Source of the DNA: Pseudochrobactrum sp. sp1633
GTDB taxonomy: Bacteria > Pseudomonadota > Alphaproteobacteria > Rhizobiales > Rhizobiaceae
DNA: 64,000 nt
NCBI RefSeq assembly: GCF_030376605.1
Contig: NZ_JARRAE010000003.1
Span: 186,001-250,000 of the forward strand
Direction: 5' to 3'
Shown here one piece after another: positions 46,270-55,039 of the stretch (positions within the stretch are counted from its first letter, which is position 1; every line of letters begins with the position of its first letter). The position numbers were made by a program, and so were the translations under genes. The notes under the pieces were generated by a model. The model had not been told where the DNA came from and ran no database searches. It saw nothing but the letters and a program-made list of their open reading frames with translations.

Positions 46270-48612
46270 ATGACGGCAAATTCAAAGTTCTTTGGTGCTG
46301 CTTCTGCGGTCGCTATGTCGGTAGCAATGGTTGCTACAGGTACTACAGCGATCTCATTTGCTACTGTGAGTGTTGCACAGGCAGCAGTCGTTAGTCGTAT
46401 TGATGTTCGCGGTAACAAGCGGGTTGATGCATCGACAATTCGTGGCGCCATCGGCATCAAGCCGGGCAAATCATTCACCAATACTGATATTGATGCGGCT
46501 GTTAAAAGCCTTTTCAATATGGGTCTGTTCTCTGATGTTCGTATCAGCCAGTCCGGCGGAGCGCTGATCGTCAGCGTTTCCGAGTTCTCGGTTGTTAATA
46601 ACGTTCTCTTCCAGGGCAACAAGAAGGTTAAGGATGCTGACCTCGGCCGTGCGGTTGAGTTGAAAGCCCGTAGCCCGTTTGATCCTGCTCAGATGGAAAC
46701 AGACCGTCAGGCCATCGTTGATGCTTACCGCAATGTTGGCCGCAGCGATGCTGTTGTTAATGCGCGTACAGTTGATCTCGGTCAGGGTCGCGTTAACGTT
46801 GTTTATGAAATCACTGAAGGCGGCCGTACAAAAATCGCCAATATTGATTTCGTTGGTAACGAAGCTTTCGGTGGTCGTCGTCTGCGTGATGTGATCTCCA
46901 CCAAGCGTACCAATCCGCTGTCATGGCTGACACGCGGCGATATCTATAGCGCAGACCGCGTACAGGCTGATGAAGAAGCGCTGCGTCGTTTCTACTACAA
47001 CCGCGGTTATGCTGATTTCCGTGTTATCTCTTCCAATGCGGTTCTTGATCCTGCAACCAACGAATATACAATTACCTTCACTGTTGAAGAAGGTCAGCGT
47101 TATACATTCGGTGATGTTCAGGTTGAAAGCTCGATTCCGGGTGTTGATACGCAGGCTCTCGATGGCATGCTGAAAACCCGCGCAGGTAAAGTCTACAGTG
47201 CAAATGACGTTGAAAAGTCAGTTGAAGCTGTGACTGAGCGCGTTGCAGGCAGCGGCTATGCTTTTGCTAAGGTTGAGCCACGCGGCGATCGTAACTTTGA
47301 GAATCACACAATCTCGGTTGTTTACAATGTGGAAGAAGGTCCGCGCGCTTACGTGCAGCGTATCGAAATCCGCGGTAATGATAAGACCCGTGATTATGTA
47401 ATCCGTCGTGAATTTGACATGAGCGAAGGCGATGCTTTCAATCAGGTTATGATCACACGCGCCAAGCGTCGTCTTGAAGCTCTGGATTTCTTCCAGACTG
47501 TAAACATTTCGACAGCTCAGGGTTCCGAGCCGGATCAGGTTGTTCTGATTGTTGATGTGATCGAAAAGCCTACAGGTGAATTCTCCATCGGTGCCGGCTA
47601 TACTTCAGGTGGTGAAACACCGGGTGCTTCGGTTGAAGGTTCTGTTGCAGAGCGCAACTTCCTCGGTCGTGGTCAGTATATCCGTATTGGTGCGGGTGCC
47701 GGTCAGGATGATGCGCGTAACTACTCGTTCTCCTTCACTGAGCCTTACTTCCTTGGTCAGCGTATTTCCGCAGGCTTTGACGTGTTCCGCAAGTCGTACC
47801 GCGTTAAGGATCAGTATGATGTAGAGCAGACCGGTGGTACGATCCGTTTTGGTCTTCCGATTACAGATAATTTCGGTGCCAGCATCGGCTACAATCTGGT
47901 TCAGGAAAAGTATAAGCTTAAGAGCGATGATATGAACATCTACGCTCCGGCTTTGATTGAAGCTGCTGAGCAGAGCCCTTGGTTGCGCTCATCGATTTCT
48001 TATGCTCTGACCTACAATACGATTGATAACCCGAATAACCCGCATGATGGTATTTATGCGCGTTTCGGTCAGGAATTTGCTGGTCTTGGCGGCGATGCCA
48101 AGTTCATGAAGACCACTGCAAAGGCTACTTATTACAAGACCTTGTTGCAGGAAGCTGATGTCGTTGGTGTGCTGACCGCCGGTGGTGGTTATATCCATGC
48201 CTTCACAGATGATGGTCTGCGTATCTTTGATATGTTCAAAGGTAACACTGACATGATCCGCGGCTTTAAATATAACGGTATCGGTGCCTATCAGGATGCT
48301 GCTAACGGTGATCGTTACTGGCTCGGTGGTACAACTTACTTCAACGCCAGCGCTGAAGTTCAGTTCCCGATGCCTGTTGTTCCGGAAAGCCTTGGTATCC
48401 GTGGTGCGTTCTTCGCAGATGCTGCAACGCTCTATGGTAACAAGACTGACGGCGCACTTGGAACCGGCAGTGCCTTGCGTGCTTCGGCTGGTGTAAGTCT
48501 GATGTGGGCTTCTCCGTTTGGTCCGCTGCGCTTTGACTATGCTATTCCGATCAAGAAAGAAGATTCCGACAAAGTTCAGAACTTCAACTTCGGTATGTCG
48601 AGCAAGTTCTGA
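46270..48612 (+). CDS. bamA: Outer-membrane protein assembly factor BamA
   Basis: Core of the BAM complex that folds beta-barrel proteins into the outer membrane. The 780 residues have a signal peptide (about 1-40, ending SVAQA), five POTRA domains (about 42-420, starting VSRIDVRGNKRVD), and a 16-strand barrel with the conserved VIEKPTGEFSIGAGYTSGG start. The substrate-loop signature appears as DMIRGFKYNGIG, and the C-terminus ends in Phe (FGMSSKF). The start at 46270 is chosen because MTANSKFFGAASAV gives a clean signal peptide; the frame is open 30 codons upstream. Codon use is biased towards GTT and GCT, suggesting high expression. lpxD follows. Confidence 0.97.
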   Translation: MTANSKFFGAASAVAMSVAMVATGTTAISFATVSVAQAAVVSRIDVRGNKRVDASTIRGAIGIKPGKSFTNTDIDAAVKSLFNMGLFSDVRISQSGGALIVSVSEFSVVNNVLFQGNKKVKDADLGRAVELKARSPFDPAQMETDRQAIVDAYRNVGRSDAVVNARTVDLGQGRVNVVYEITEGGRTKIANIDFVGNEAFGGRRLRDVISTKRTNPLSWLTRGDIYSADRVQADEEALRRFYYNRGYADFRVISSNAVLDPATNEYTITFTVEEGQRYTFGDVQVESSIPGVDTQALDGMLKTRAGKVYSANDVEKSVEAVTERVAGSGYAFAKVEPRGDRNFENHTISVVYNVEEGPRAYVQRIEIRGNDKTRDYVIRREFDMSEGDAFNQVMITRAKRRLEALDFFQTVNISTAQGSEPDQVVLIVDVIEKPTGEFSIGAGYTSGGETPGASVEGSVAERNFLGRGQYIRIGAGAGQDDARNYSFSFTEPYFLGQRISAGFDVFRKSYRVKDQYDVEQTGGTIRFGLPITDNFGASIGYNLVQEKYKLKSDDMNIYAPALIEAAEQSPWLRSSISYALTYNTIDNPNNPHDGIYARFGQEFAGLGGDAKFMKTTAKATYYKTLLQEADVVGVLTAGGGYIHAFTDDGLRIFDMFKGNTDMIRGFKYNGIGAYQDAANGDRYWLGGTTYFNASAEVQFPMPVVPESLGIRGAFFADAATLYGNKTDGALGTGSALRASAGVSLMWASPFGPLRFDYAIPIKKEDSDKVQNFNFGMSSKF

Positions 48613-48625
48613 TAAGTTTGCTTTA

Positions 48626-48668
48626 TCCTGAGGCGATAGTCTTTCTGATTGAAAGATCCGCCTCAGGA
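48626..48668 (+). promoter_or_regulatory. Hairpin covering the lpxD ribosome-binding site
   Basis: Outer 10-bp stem TCCTGAGGCG (48626-48635) with CGCCTCAGGA (48659-48668) and inner 6-bp stem TCTTTC (48640-48645) with GAAAGA (48651-48656). The 3' arm contains most of the AGGAG (48665-48669) that serves lpxD, so folding would hide it. No T-run, so it is not a simple terminator. Confidence 0.6.
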
Positions 48669-48682
48669 GAGAAAGTTTGTTG

Positions 48683-49729
48683 ATGGCAGATCCTGTATTT
48701 TATACGCTGTCCTGTGCACTCAACGTCGCTGATATTGCTCAATTTACCGGTTCCAATTTGCTGACAAAGCAATATGCCGACCGGAAAATTGAGCATTTGG
48801 CGTCTTTGGATAATGCTACGCCGGATTCTCTTGTATTCCTTGAAGGTAAGAAAAATGAAGCTGCTCTGAGCTCTCTCAAAGCGGCCGCTGTGCTATGCGC
48901 TGAAGCGCAGGCATCTCTGATTCCTGAAGGTATTGCTGTTCTGGTCAGCCGTTCGCCACACAGAGATTTTGCTGCTGTCGGCCGAAAGCTCTATGAACAG
49001 GCAGTCCATCCGATTTCACTGCTTGGCGTAAGCGGTATTTCTGAAAATGCTACGATTCATCCGACTGCCGAGATTGAAGGCACCGTGACCATTGAGCCGG
49101 GTGCGGTTATTGGGGCAGGTGTATCTATTGGCTCCGGCACAACAATCTGTGCAAACAGCGTTATTGGTGCAGGTTGCAAAATTGGTCGTGACTGTATCAT
49201 TGCTCCTAATGCTTCTCTGACCTACGCATTGCTCGGCAATCGCGTTTATCTGCATCCGGGTGTGCGGATCGGTCAGGATGGCTTTGGTTTCGTACCGGGG
49301 CCAGCAGGCCTAGAAAAAGTGCCGCAACTTGGCCGTGTTATCATTCAGGATAATGTGGAAATCGGTGCAAATACCACGATTGATCGCGGATCACTGAGCG
49401 ATACTGTAATCGGCGAGGGCACCAAGATCGATAATCTGGTGCAGGTTGCGCATAATGTTAAAATCGGGCGGCATTGCGTAATTGCCGCTCATACCGGTAT
49501 TTCCGGTAGTGTGACCATCGGTGATATGGCAATGATCGGCGGCCGTGTTGGTCTTGCAGATCATATCAATATCGGCTCACGCGTGCAGATTGCTGCTGCG
49601 AGTGGTGTGATGAATGATATTCCCGATGGTGAGAGATGGGGTGGTCTGCCTGCCAGACCACTGAAGCAGTGGTTCCGCGATATTGCGACGTTGCGTAGTA
49701 TCGGTCAAAGTAAGAAGGAGAAATCCTGA
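48683..49729 (+). CDS. lpxD: UDP-3-O-(3-hydroxyacyl)glucosamine N-acyltransferase
   Basis: Adds the N-linked hydroxyacyl chain in lipid A synthesis, third step. The 348 residues have an N-terminal uridine-binding domain (about 1-105) and a left-handed beta helix of hexapeptide repeats (about 110-320, such as [18 protein letters not shown]), with the catalytic His in [15 protein letters not shown] give the ATG at 48683 for the MADPVFYTL start, but two in-frame TTG codons (48677, 48680) sit at better spacing from the AGGAG box. Next to fabZ, with one base between stop and start. Confidence 0.96.
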   Translation: MADPVFYTLSCALNVADIAQFTGSNLLTKQYADRKIEHLASLDNATPDSLVFLEGKKNEAALSSLKAAAVLCAEAQASLIPEGIAVLVSRSPHRDFAAVGRKLYEQAVHPISLLGVSGISENATIHPTAEIEGTVTIEPGAVIGAGVSIGSGTTICANSVIGAGCKIGRDCIIAPNASLTYALLGNRVYLHPGVRIGQDGFGFVPGPAGLEKVPQLGRVIIQDNVEIGANTTIDRGSLSDTVIGEGTKIDNLVQVAHNVKIGRHCVIAAHTGISGSVTIGDMAMIGGRVGLADHINIGSRVQIAAASGVMNDIPDGERWGGLPARPLKQWFRDIATLRSIGQSKKEKS

Positions 49730-49730
49730 T

Positions 49731-50192
49731 ATGAGTGAAAATACTGAGCGGGGCAATCTTGCTGCTGTTGATATTCAGAAATTGCTTGCAGTGCTGCCGC
49801 ACCGCTATCCGTTTCTGCTGATTGACCGGATTGTTGATATTGACGGCGATGATTCAGCAACCGGTATCAAAAATGTGACATTCAATGAGCCACATTTTAC
49901 TGGACATTTTCCTGCCACCCCTATTATGCCGGGTGTGTTGATTATTGAAGCAATGGCGCAGACCGCCGGTGCGATTTCGATGCTCAAAATGGGCCTTGAA
50001 AATGCAGGCACTGTGTTCTTGCTGACAATTGATAATGCAAAATTCCGTCGTCCTGTTGTTCCGGGCGATCAGCTTTTGCTCCGTGTTAAAAAAATCAAAC
50101 AGCGCGGCAATATTTCAAGATTTGCCTGCGTGGCTGAAGTTGACGGCATTAAAGTTGCTGAGGCTGAAGTGGCCGCAATGACCGGTGCGTGA
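49731..50192 (+). CDS. fabZ: 3-hydroxyacyl-ACP dehydratase FabZ
   Basis: Dehydrates beta-hydroxyacyl-ACP in fatty acid elongation and so competes with LpxA and LpxD for hydroxyacyl-ACP. The 153 residues form a hot-dog fold with [12 protein letters not shown], the catalytic His59 in [14 protein letters not shown] and Glu73 in [10 protein letters not shown], and [12 protein letters not shown]. An AAGGAG box lies inside the lpxD 3' end. Begins one base after the lpxD stop, indicating translational coupling. lpxA follows after 103 bases. Confidence 0.97.
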   Translation: MSENTERGNLAAVDIQKLLAVLPHRYPFLLIDRIVDIDGDDSATGIKNVTFNEPHFTGHFPATPIMPGVLIIEAMAQTAGAISMLKMGLENAGTVFLLTIDNAKFRRPVVPGDQLLLRVKKIKQRGNISRFACVAEVDGIKVAEAEVAAMTGA

Positions 50193-50295
50193 GCTGAGAC
50201 ACGGCAAAGACTAAGCTTGTCCTTCGAGGCAGGCGTAAATAAACATTCAGAGTTATGGTATGCTCTGATTCAACTATAGAAAAAGCGTGATTTCA

Positions 50296-51126
50296 ATGCG
50301 TGAAACCTCTATCCACCCGACGGCCTGTGTTGAACCAGGCGCAAAGCTTGGTCAGGGTGTTTCTGTCGGCGCTTTCTGCCATATCGAGGCAGGGGCAGAG
50401 ATTGGTGATAACAGCGAGCTGATGAGCCATGTTGTTGTCACGGGTTTTACGACATTAGGCGAAAATGCCAAAGTGTTCCCGCATGCTATTCTTGGTTGCG
50501 AACCACAAAATGGTAAGCATAAAGGTGGCCACACAAAGCTGCTGGTTGGCAAAAACTGTATGATCCGCGAAGGCGTAACCATGCATCGCGGTTCGGATAC
50601 CAGTCGCGGCTATACCAATGTCGGCGATAACTCCACATTTCTTGCTTATGCGCATGTCGCTCATGATTGTGATGTTGGCAACCATGTAACCTTTGCCAAT
50701 AACGTTATGATCGGCGGTCATTGCGAGATCGGCGATTATGTTATTCTCGGTGGCGGTGCCGCTGTTCACCAGTTTGTACGCGTTGGCCACCACGCTTTTG
50801 TGGGCGGTATGGCTGCTGTTGTTCAGGATGTTATTCCGTTTGGTATGGCTATCGGTGTGCACGCACATTTGGGCGGCCTCAACATTATCGGCATGAAGCG
50901 CTCGGGCCTTGAGCGTAAGGAAATCCACGCCGTGCGCCGTGCAGTACGTATGCTGTTTGACCGCACAAAGCCGGTTAAAGAGCGCGTTGAAGACGTGCGT
51001 ATTGAGCTTGCTGACTCTGCAGCCGTTGCTGATCTGGTTGCTTTCATTACTGCCGATGCCAAGCGCAGCTCGTTTACAACGCCGCCTTTGCATGGCAAAC
51101 ACGGCCATGTTGAAGACCACTCATGA
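50296..51126 (+). CDS. lpxA: UDP-N-acetylglucosamine acyltransferase
   Basis: First lipid A enzyme, acylating UDP-GlcNAc at the 3-position from hydroxyacyl-ACP. The 276 residues begin with hexapeptide repeats (TSIHPTACVEPGAKLGQG) and include the catalytic His in YAHVAHDCDVGNHV near residue 125. The usual C-terminal helical domain follows, with LKRSG-type segment NIIGMKRSGLERKEIHAVRR. A GTG at 50287 is an alternative start; neither start has a strong ribosome-binding site. The stop codon is one base before the likely lpxI start. Confidence 0.96.
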   Translation: MRETSIHPTACVEPGAKLGQGVSVGAFCHIEAGAEIGDNSELMSHVVVTGFTTLGENAKVFPHAILGCEPQNGKHKGGHTKLLVGKNCMIREGVTMHRGSDTSRGYTNVGDNSTFLAYAHVAHDCDVGNHVTFANNVMIGGHCEIGDYVILGGGAAVHQFVRVGHHAFVGGMAAVVQDVIPFGMAIGVHAHLGGLNIIGMKRSGLERKEIHAVRRAVRMLFDRTKPVKERVEDVRIELADSAAVADLVAFITADAKRSSFTTPPLHGKHGHVEDHS

Positions 51127-51127
51127 T

Positions 51128-52006
51128 ATGATGGAAAGCGCTGTTCCTGCACAGGCTCCTGATGCTGAAGCCAGAACTGCCATTATTGCCGGTAACGGGC
51201 TTCTGCCGCAGGTTGTGGCGGAAGCTCTTGAAAGAAAAGGTAATCCGCCTTTTATCCTGTGCCTTAAAGGCGAAGCGGATGAAAGCCTTAAGCGCTACGA
51301 GCATGTTACGGTTTCAGTGGTGGAGTTCACCCGCCTGATTAAGGCGCTGAAACAGTCCGGTGCGAAAAATGTGATTTTAGCCGGCGGTGTCCGGCAGCGC
51401 CCGCATTTAAGCGATATTCGTTTGGATCTGACCACGCTTCGTGCTTTGCCCCGTGTATTTCGTGCACTGGGTAAGGGCGATGATGCATTACTGCGGGCTT
51501 TTATCGGGCTTTTGGAATCCTACGGGTTTCGTATGGTTGGCGCGCATCAGATTGTGCCGGATATTCTGGCGCCTGCGGCCTCAGTACTGACGACAACTAA
51601 GCCTGACAAGAAAGAACAGCATAATATTGAGCTCGCGCGTGAAGCTGCGAGACTGCTCGGGACACTTGATGTCGGGCAGGGTGCCGTTGCCGTTGGCGGG
51701 CGTGTCGTTGCGCTTGAAGGCGCTGAAGGCACGGATAATATGATTGAGCGCGTCCGGCAAATGCGCGATGAAGGCCGTATCCCGCGTCAGGGCGGGGTTT
51801 TGGTAAAATGCGCAAAACCTTCGCAGGATGAGCGCGCCGATCTGCCAACCATTGGTATTGATACGGTTGCCAATATTGCTGCTGCAGGACTTTCCGGTAT
51901 CGCGATTGAGGCCGGACGTACGGTGATGCTATCCTACAAGGATACTGTTCAGGCTGCGGATGCTGAAGGATTGTTTATTGTTACCTTCGACAGCCCTTCG
52001 GAATAA
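51128..52006 (+). CDS. lpxI: UDP-2,3-diacylglucosamine pyrophosphatase LpxI
   Basis: Hydrolyses UDP-2,3-diacylglucosamine to lipid X; LpxI (DUF1009) replaces the unrelated LpxH in alphaproteobacteria. The 292 residues have the N-terminal domain TAIIAGNGLLPQVVAEAL with NVILAGGVRQRP, the segment GMRF-like YGFRMVGAHQIVPDILA, and the catalytic domain AVGGRVVALEGAEGTDNMIE then GVLVKCAKPSQDERADLPTI, with the conserved Asp in DLPTIGIDT. Start is uncertain between 51107, 51128 and 51131; all give the same domain content. It lies between lpxA and lpxB, the classic place. Confidence 0.94.
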   Translation: MMESAVPAQAPDAEARTAIIAGNGLLPQVVAEALERKGNPPFILCLKGEADESLKRYEHVTVSVVEFTRLIKALKQSGAKNVILAGGVRQRPHLSDIRLDLTTLRALPRVFRALGKGDDALLRAFIGLLESYGFRMVGAHQIVPDILAPAASVLTTTKPDKKEQHNIELAREAARLLGTLDVGQGAVAVGGRVVALEGAEGTDNMIERVRQMRDEGRIPRQGGVLVKCAKPSQDERADLPTIGIDTVANIAAAGLSGIAIEAGRTVMLSYKDTVQAADAEGLFIVTFDSPSE

Positions 52007-52088
52007 AATATTGAAACTTGTATAGCTCTGCTGCTGCGCAGCAATTATGCTCAACACTTTCCACACTCTCAAGGATGCCGGTCAGACG

Positions 52089-53270
52089 ATGAGCGAAAAA
52101 CTCCCTTTGAAAATTGCTGTGGTTGCCGGTGAAGAATCCGGTGATCTGTTGGGTGCGGATCTGGTGGATGCACTGCGCACCAAAACGGATCGCCTGATCA
52201 GCCTTGTCGGCGTTGGCGGTACGCATTTGCAGCAACGCGGTTTACAAAGCTTGTTCGACCCTGATGAGATTGCGCTGATGGGGATTGGCGCTGTGCTGGC
52301 GCGGCTGCCGAAGCTGATAATGCGTATCAGCCAGACGGCGAAGGCAATTGTTGCCGCAAAGCCGGATTGCTTGCTGATTATTGACAGTCCGGACTTTACG
52401 CATCGCGTTGCCAAAAAAGTCAGACAAGCTGATCCGTCGATACCAATCATCAAATATATTGCACCAACCGTGTGGGCATGGCGACCGCACCGCGCCAAAG
52501 AAATACGCAAATATATTGATCATGTTCTGACCGTGCTGCCGTTTGAAGTTGAGGTCATGCAACGGCTTTCAGGGCCTAAGTCCACTTATGTCGGGCACCG
52601 GTTAACCAGCTATCAGCCTTTGCTGGATGTATCCAAAGAGCGTAAAAACCGGAAACTACCAGATGGTGATGCTGAAAAAACCATTTTGCTGCTGCCGGGC
52701 TCGCGCCGCTCTGAAATACAGGCTCTGCTTAAAGATTTTGGTGCAACGCTGGCTATGCTGCATGAGCGCGGCACAGCGGTGAATGCAATTTTGCCGACAC
52801 CGGAGCGCCATGAAGCCTACGTGCAGAGCCTGACGAAGGATTGGCCGGTTAAGCCGCTTATTGTGAGCGGGGAAGCGGCGAAATGGGATGCTTTTACCAA
52901 GGCGGATGTGGCATTGGCAGCTTCCGGCACGGTTTCACTGGAACTGGCGCTGACGAAAATACCGACGGTTATTACCTACAAGGCAGATCTTTTTAGCCGG
53001 TTGTTTCTGACACGGCTGATTACGGTCTGGAGCGCATCACTGCCTAATATTATTGATGACACGCCGGTTATTCCTGAGTTCTTCAACGAATTTGTTCGTG
53101 TGGGCATGTTGTGCCGCCAGATTGAAGGGCTTTTGGAAGATGGTCTTGTGCGCAATGCGCAAATCGAAGGTTTCGAGCGGATTATTCAAAAAATGCATAC
53201 AGAAAAGCCCGCAGGTGAGTTGGGCGCGGATGTGCTGCTTGAATTGGTAGGGAACGGCAAAGCCGCTTAG
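52089..53270 (+). CDS. lpxB: Lipid-A-disaccharide synthase
   Basis: Joins UDP-diacylglucosamine and lipid X into the tetra-acyl disaccharide. The 393-residue GT19 protein shows IAVVAGEESGDLLGADLV at the N-terminus, LIIDSPDFTHRVAKKVR, YIAPTVWAWRPHRAKEI, FYVGHRL-type TYVGHRLTSY, LLPGSRRSEIQALL, and ALAASGTVSLELALTKIPTV. The ATG at 52089 gives the family start; the frame extends 14 codons upstream and the AAGGA box is distant, so the start is moderately sure. Last gene of the lipid A block, followed by a strong terminator. Confidence 0.96.
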   Translation: MSEKLPLKIAVVAGEESGDLLGADLVDALRTKTDRLISLVGVGGTHLQQRGLQSLFDPDEIALMGIGAVLARLPKLIMRISQTAKAIVAAKPDCLLIIDSPDFTHRVAKKVRQADPSIPIIKYIAPTVWAWRPHRAKEIRKYIDHVLTVLPFEVEVMQRLSGPKSTYVGHRLTSYQPLLDVSKERKNRKLPDGDAEKTILLLPGSRRSEIQALLKDFGATLAMLHERGTAVNAILPTPERHEAYVQSLTKDWPVKPLIVSGEAAKWDAFTKADVALAASGTVSLELALTKIPTVITYKADLFSRLFLTRLITVWSASLPNIIDDTPVIPEFFNEFVRVGMLCRQIEGLLEDGLVRNAQIEGFERIIQKMHTEKPAGELGADVLLELVGNGKAA

Positions 53271-53315
53271 TTTTCTGCTGTTAGCTTCCCGATTTCTTCT
53301 GAGTGTTTAAAACTT

Positions 53316-53354
53316 AAAAAGCCTGCCCCTGATGTTCAGGGGCAGGCTTTTTTG
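53316..53354. terminator. Bidirectional terminator between lpxB and the ABC permease genes
   Basis: Stem GCCTGCCCCTGA (53321-53332) with TCAGGGGCAGGC (53336-53347), TGT loop, flanked by A-run and T-run. Ends lpxB (+) and the importer operon (-). Confidence 0.93.
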
Positions 53355-53374
53355 TCAGTCCAAACGATCGCGAT

Positions 53375-54208
53375 TTAGCGAATAAGATGAATGGTGATTT
53401 TACGCTCAATCCATTCAATAATGTTACGCAGAACTTCAACAATCGCCAGATAGATGATTGCAGCCCACAGATATGTCTGGAAATCAAATGTACGGGAATA
53501 GGCGCGGCGTGTTTCACCCATCAGGTCATAAACCGTGATGATTGCAACAATGGCTGAACCTTTAATCATCAGAATGATTTCATTGCCGTAAGGACGCAGC
53601 GCAACAATCAGTGCCTGTGGCAGAATGATCTTGCGGAAGGTCTGGAACTTTGACAAGCCAAGGGCATGGGCACCTTCCCACTGTCCTTTTGGCACGCTGA
53701 GGATAGCGCCGCGCAGAATCTCAGCCTGATAAGCTGCTGTATTCAACGTGAAGGCCAGCACTGCACAATACCATGCTTCACGGAAGAAGCCCCAAAGGCC
53801 GATGGTTTCCAGAAACGGGCGGAATGTTCCAAGACCATAATAGATCAGGAAGATCTGCGCCAGCAGCGGCGTGCCACGGAAGAAGTAAACATAGGCATAG
53901 GCAATAGCGCCCAATATGCGGTTGTCCGACATACGGGCGAAAGCAACCGGCAAAGACAGCAATGCGCCAAGCACAATGGAAAGAGAAACCAGTACGAGGG
54001 TTGTTTTCAGACCGTTCCAATAGCGTGGTGCATAGGTTTCGATCAGATCTATCTGCCATGAATTATAGAGATAGATGGCAAGACCGGCAAAGAGAGCCAG
54101 CCATATGGCAACCAGTATATGGCCGGTAATCCGTGCACCTGTCCAGGGACGGGCAGGTTCAGCAGGGCGGAAAACGCGTTCGGATTGCGTGTTTGTTATC
54201 GTTGTCAT
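53375..54208 (-). CDS. Polar amino-acid ABC transporter permease (HisM type)
   Basis: One of two inner-membrane channel subunits of a His/Glu/Gln/Arg/opine family importer. The 277 residues carry a hydrophilic ~30-residue N-terminus, about six membrane helices and the EAA-type coupling loop GAHALGLSKFQTFRKIILPQ that docks an ATPase. RGTPLLAQIFLIYYGLG and GGEIIL-like PYGNEIILMIKGSAI are family segments. Its start overlaps the stop of the HisQ-type gene by four bases (ATGA). It is the last gene of the run. No ATP-binding subunit follows or precedes it. Confidence 0.93.
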   Translation of the reverse strand: MTTITNTQSERVFRPAEPARPWTGARITGHILVAIWLALFAGLAIYLYNSWQIDLIETYAPRYWNGLKTTLVLVSLSIVLGALLSLPVAFARMSDNRILGAIAYAYVYFFRGTPLLAQIFLIYYGLGTFRPFLETIGLWGFFREAWYCAVLAFTLNTAAYQAEILRGAILSVPKGQWEGAHALGLSKFQTFRKIILPQALIVALRPYGNEIILMIKGSAIVAIITVYDLMGETRRAYSRTFDFQTYLWAAIIYLAIVEVLRNIIEWIERKITIHLIR

Positions 54209-54939
54209 TGGCTTACCACGCTCGGCGCCGGCTTTTTGCGGCTGCCTTCAGCCCATTTTTCAATGCGGGCAATAAAGTAAGAAGAGATGATTGCGAGTGC
54301 CAGATAGATCAGGCAGGCCACGCCGTAGAACAGGAATGGTTCTTTGGTCACACGCGCTGCAACAGAGGTCTGACGCAGAATATCGGTAAGACTGATAACG
54401 GATACCAGAGATGTATCTTTCAGCAGAACCATCCACAAATTGGCAAGGCCGGGCAGGGCAATTTTAATCAGCTGCGGTAAGATGACCTTACGCATAGTCT
54501 GAAAATTGGTAAGGCCGATAGCATAAGCACCTTCATACTGGCCTTTTGGAATGGCGCGGAAGGCAGACAGAAACACTTCACTGGAATAGGAAGAGAAAAC
54601 AAAACCCAGGGCAATCATACCGGCAGCGAAGGCATTAACCTCAACGGAGCCTTGAAAGCCAATCAGTGCAAATACTTTCTGAACGGCAAGTGAACCACCG
54701 AAATACACCAGAAACAGTGTCAGCAGTTCAGGGAGGCCGCGAAAAATCGTGGTGTAAATATTGGAAGCGAGGCGAAGTGATGGTTCAGCCGATTGCTTTC
54801 CTAAGGCAACAAGGAAACCGAGCAACAAACCGATTGGCAGAGTGGCAAGAGCCAGCAAAACGGTTGTTAACAGTCCCCATGCTATGCTCAGCCCCCATCC
54901 GTCCGGACCAAAGCCAATCAACACAGCATATTTTTCCAT
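54205..54939 (-). CDS. Polar amino-acid ABC transporter permease (HisQ type)
   Basis: Second channel subunit. The 244 residues contain FRGLPELLTLFLVYFGG, about five to six membrane helices and the ATPase-docking loop GAYAIGLTNFQTMRKVILPQ. Overlaps the HisM-type gene by four bases downstream. It lies 100 bases after the nearer binding-protein gene, with two hairpins between them that may lower its transcription. Substrate probably a basic amino acid or opine, inferred from family and from the paired binding proteins. Confidence 0.93.
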   Translation of the reverse strand: MEKYAVLIGFGPDGWGLSIAWGLLTTVLLALATLPIGLLLGFLVALGKQSAEPSLRLASNIYTTIFRGLPELLTLFLVYFGGSLAVQKVFALIGFQGSVEVNAFAAGMIALGFVFSSYSSEVFLSAFRAIPKGQYEGAYAIGLTNFQTMRKVILPQLIKIALPGLANLWMVLLKDTSLVSVISLTDILRQTSVAARVTKEPFLFYGVACLIYLALAIISSYFIARIEKWAEGSRKKPAPSVVSQ

Positions 54940-54997
54940 TTAGTAAATCCCTGTAAGAACGGGCGACAAGAGTGGTTTGTCACCCGTCACGATCAGT

Positions 54998-55030
54998 TTA
55001 AAAATACCGGCCAGACGAAGCTGGCCGGTG
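54998..55030 (-). terminator. Hairpin between the binding-protein and permease genes (possible attenuator)
   Basis: Perfect 9-bp stem ACCGGCCAG (55006-55014) with CTGGCCGGT (55021-55029); on the minus strand it is followed by ATTTTT. A second hairpin (about 54961-54986) follows. Likely partial terminator giving more binding protein than permease. Confidence 0.65.
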
Positions 55031-55039
55031 TATTCAGTA

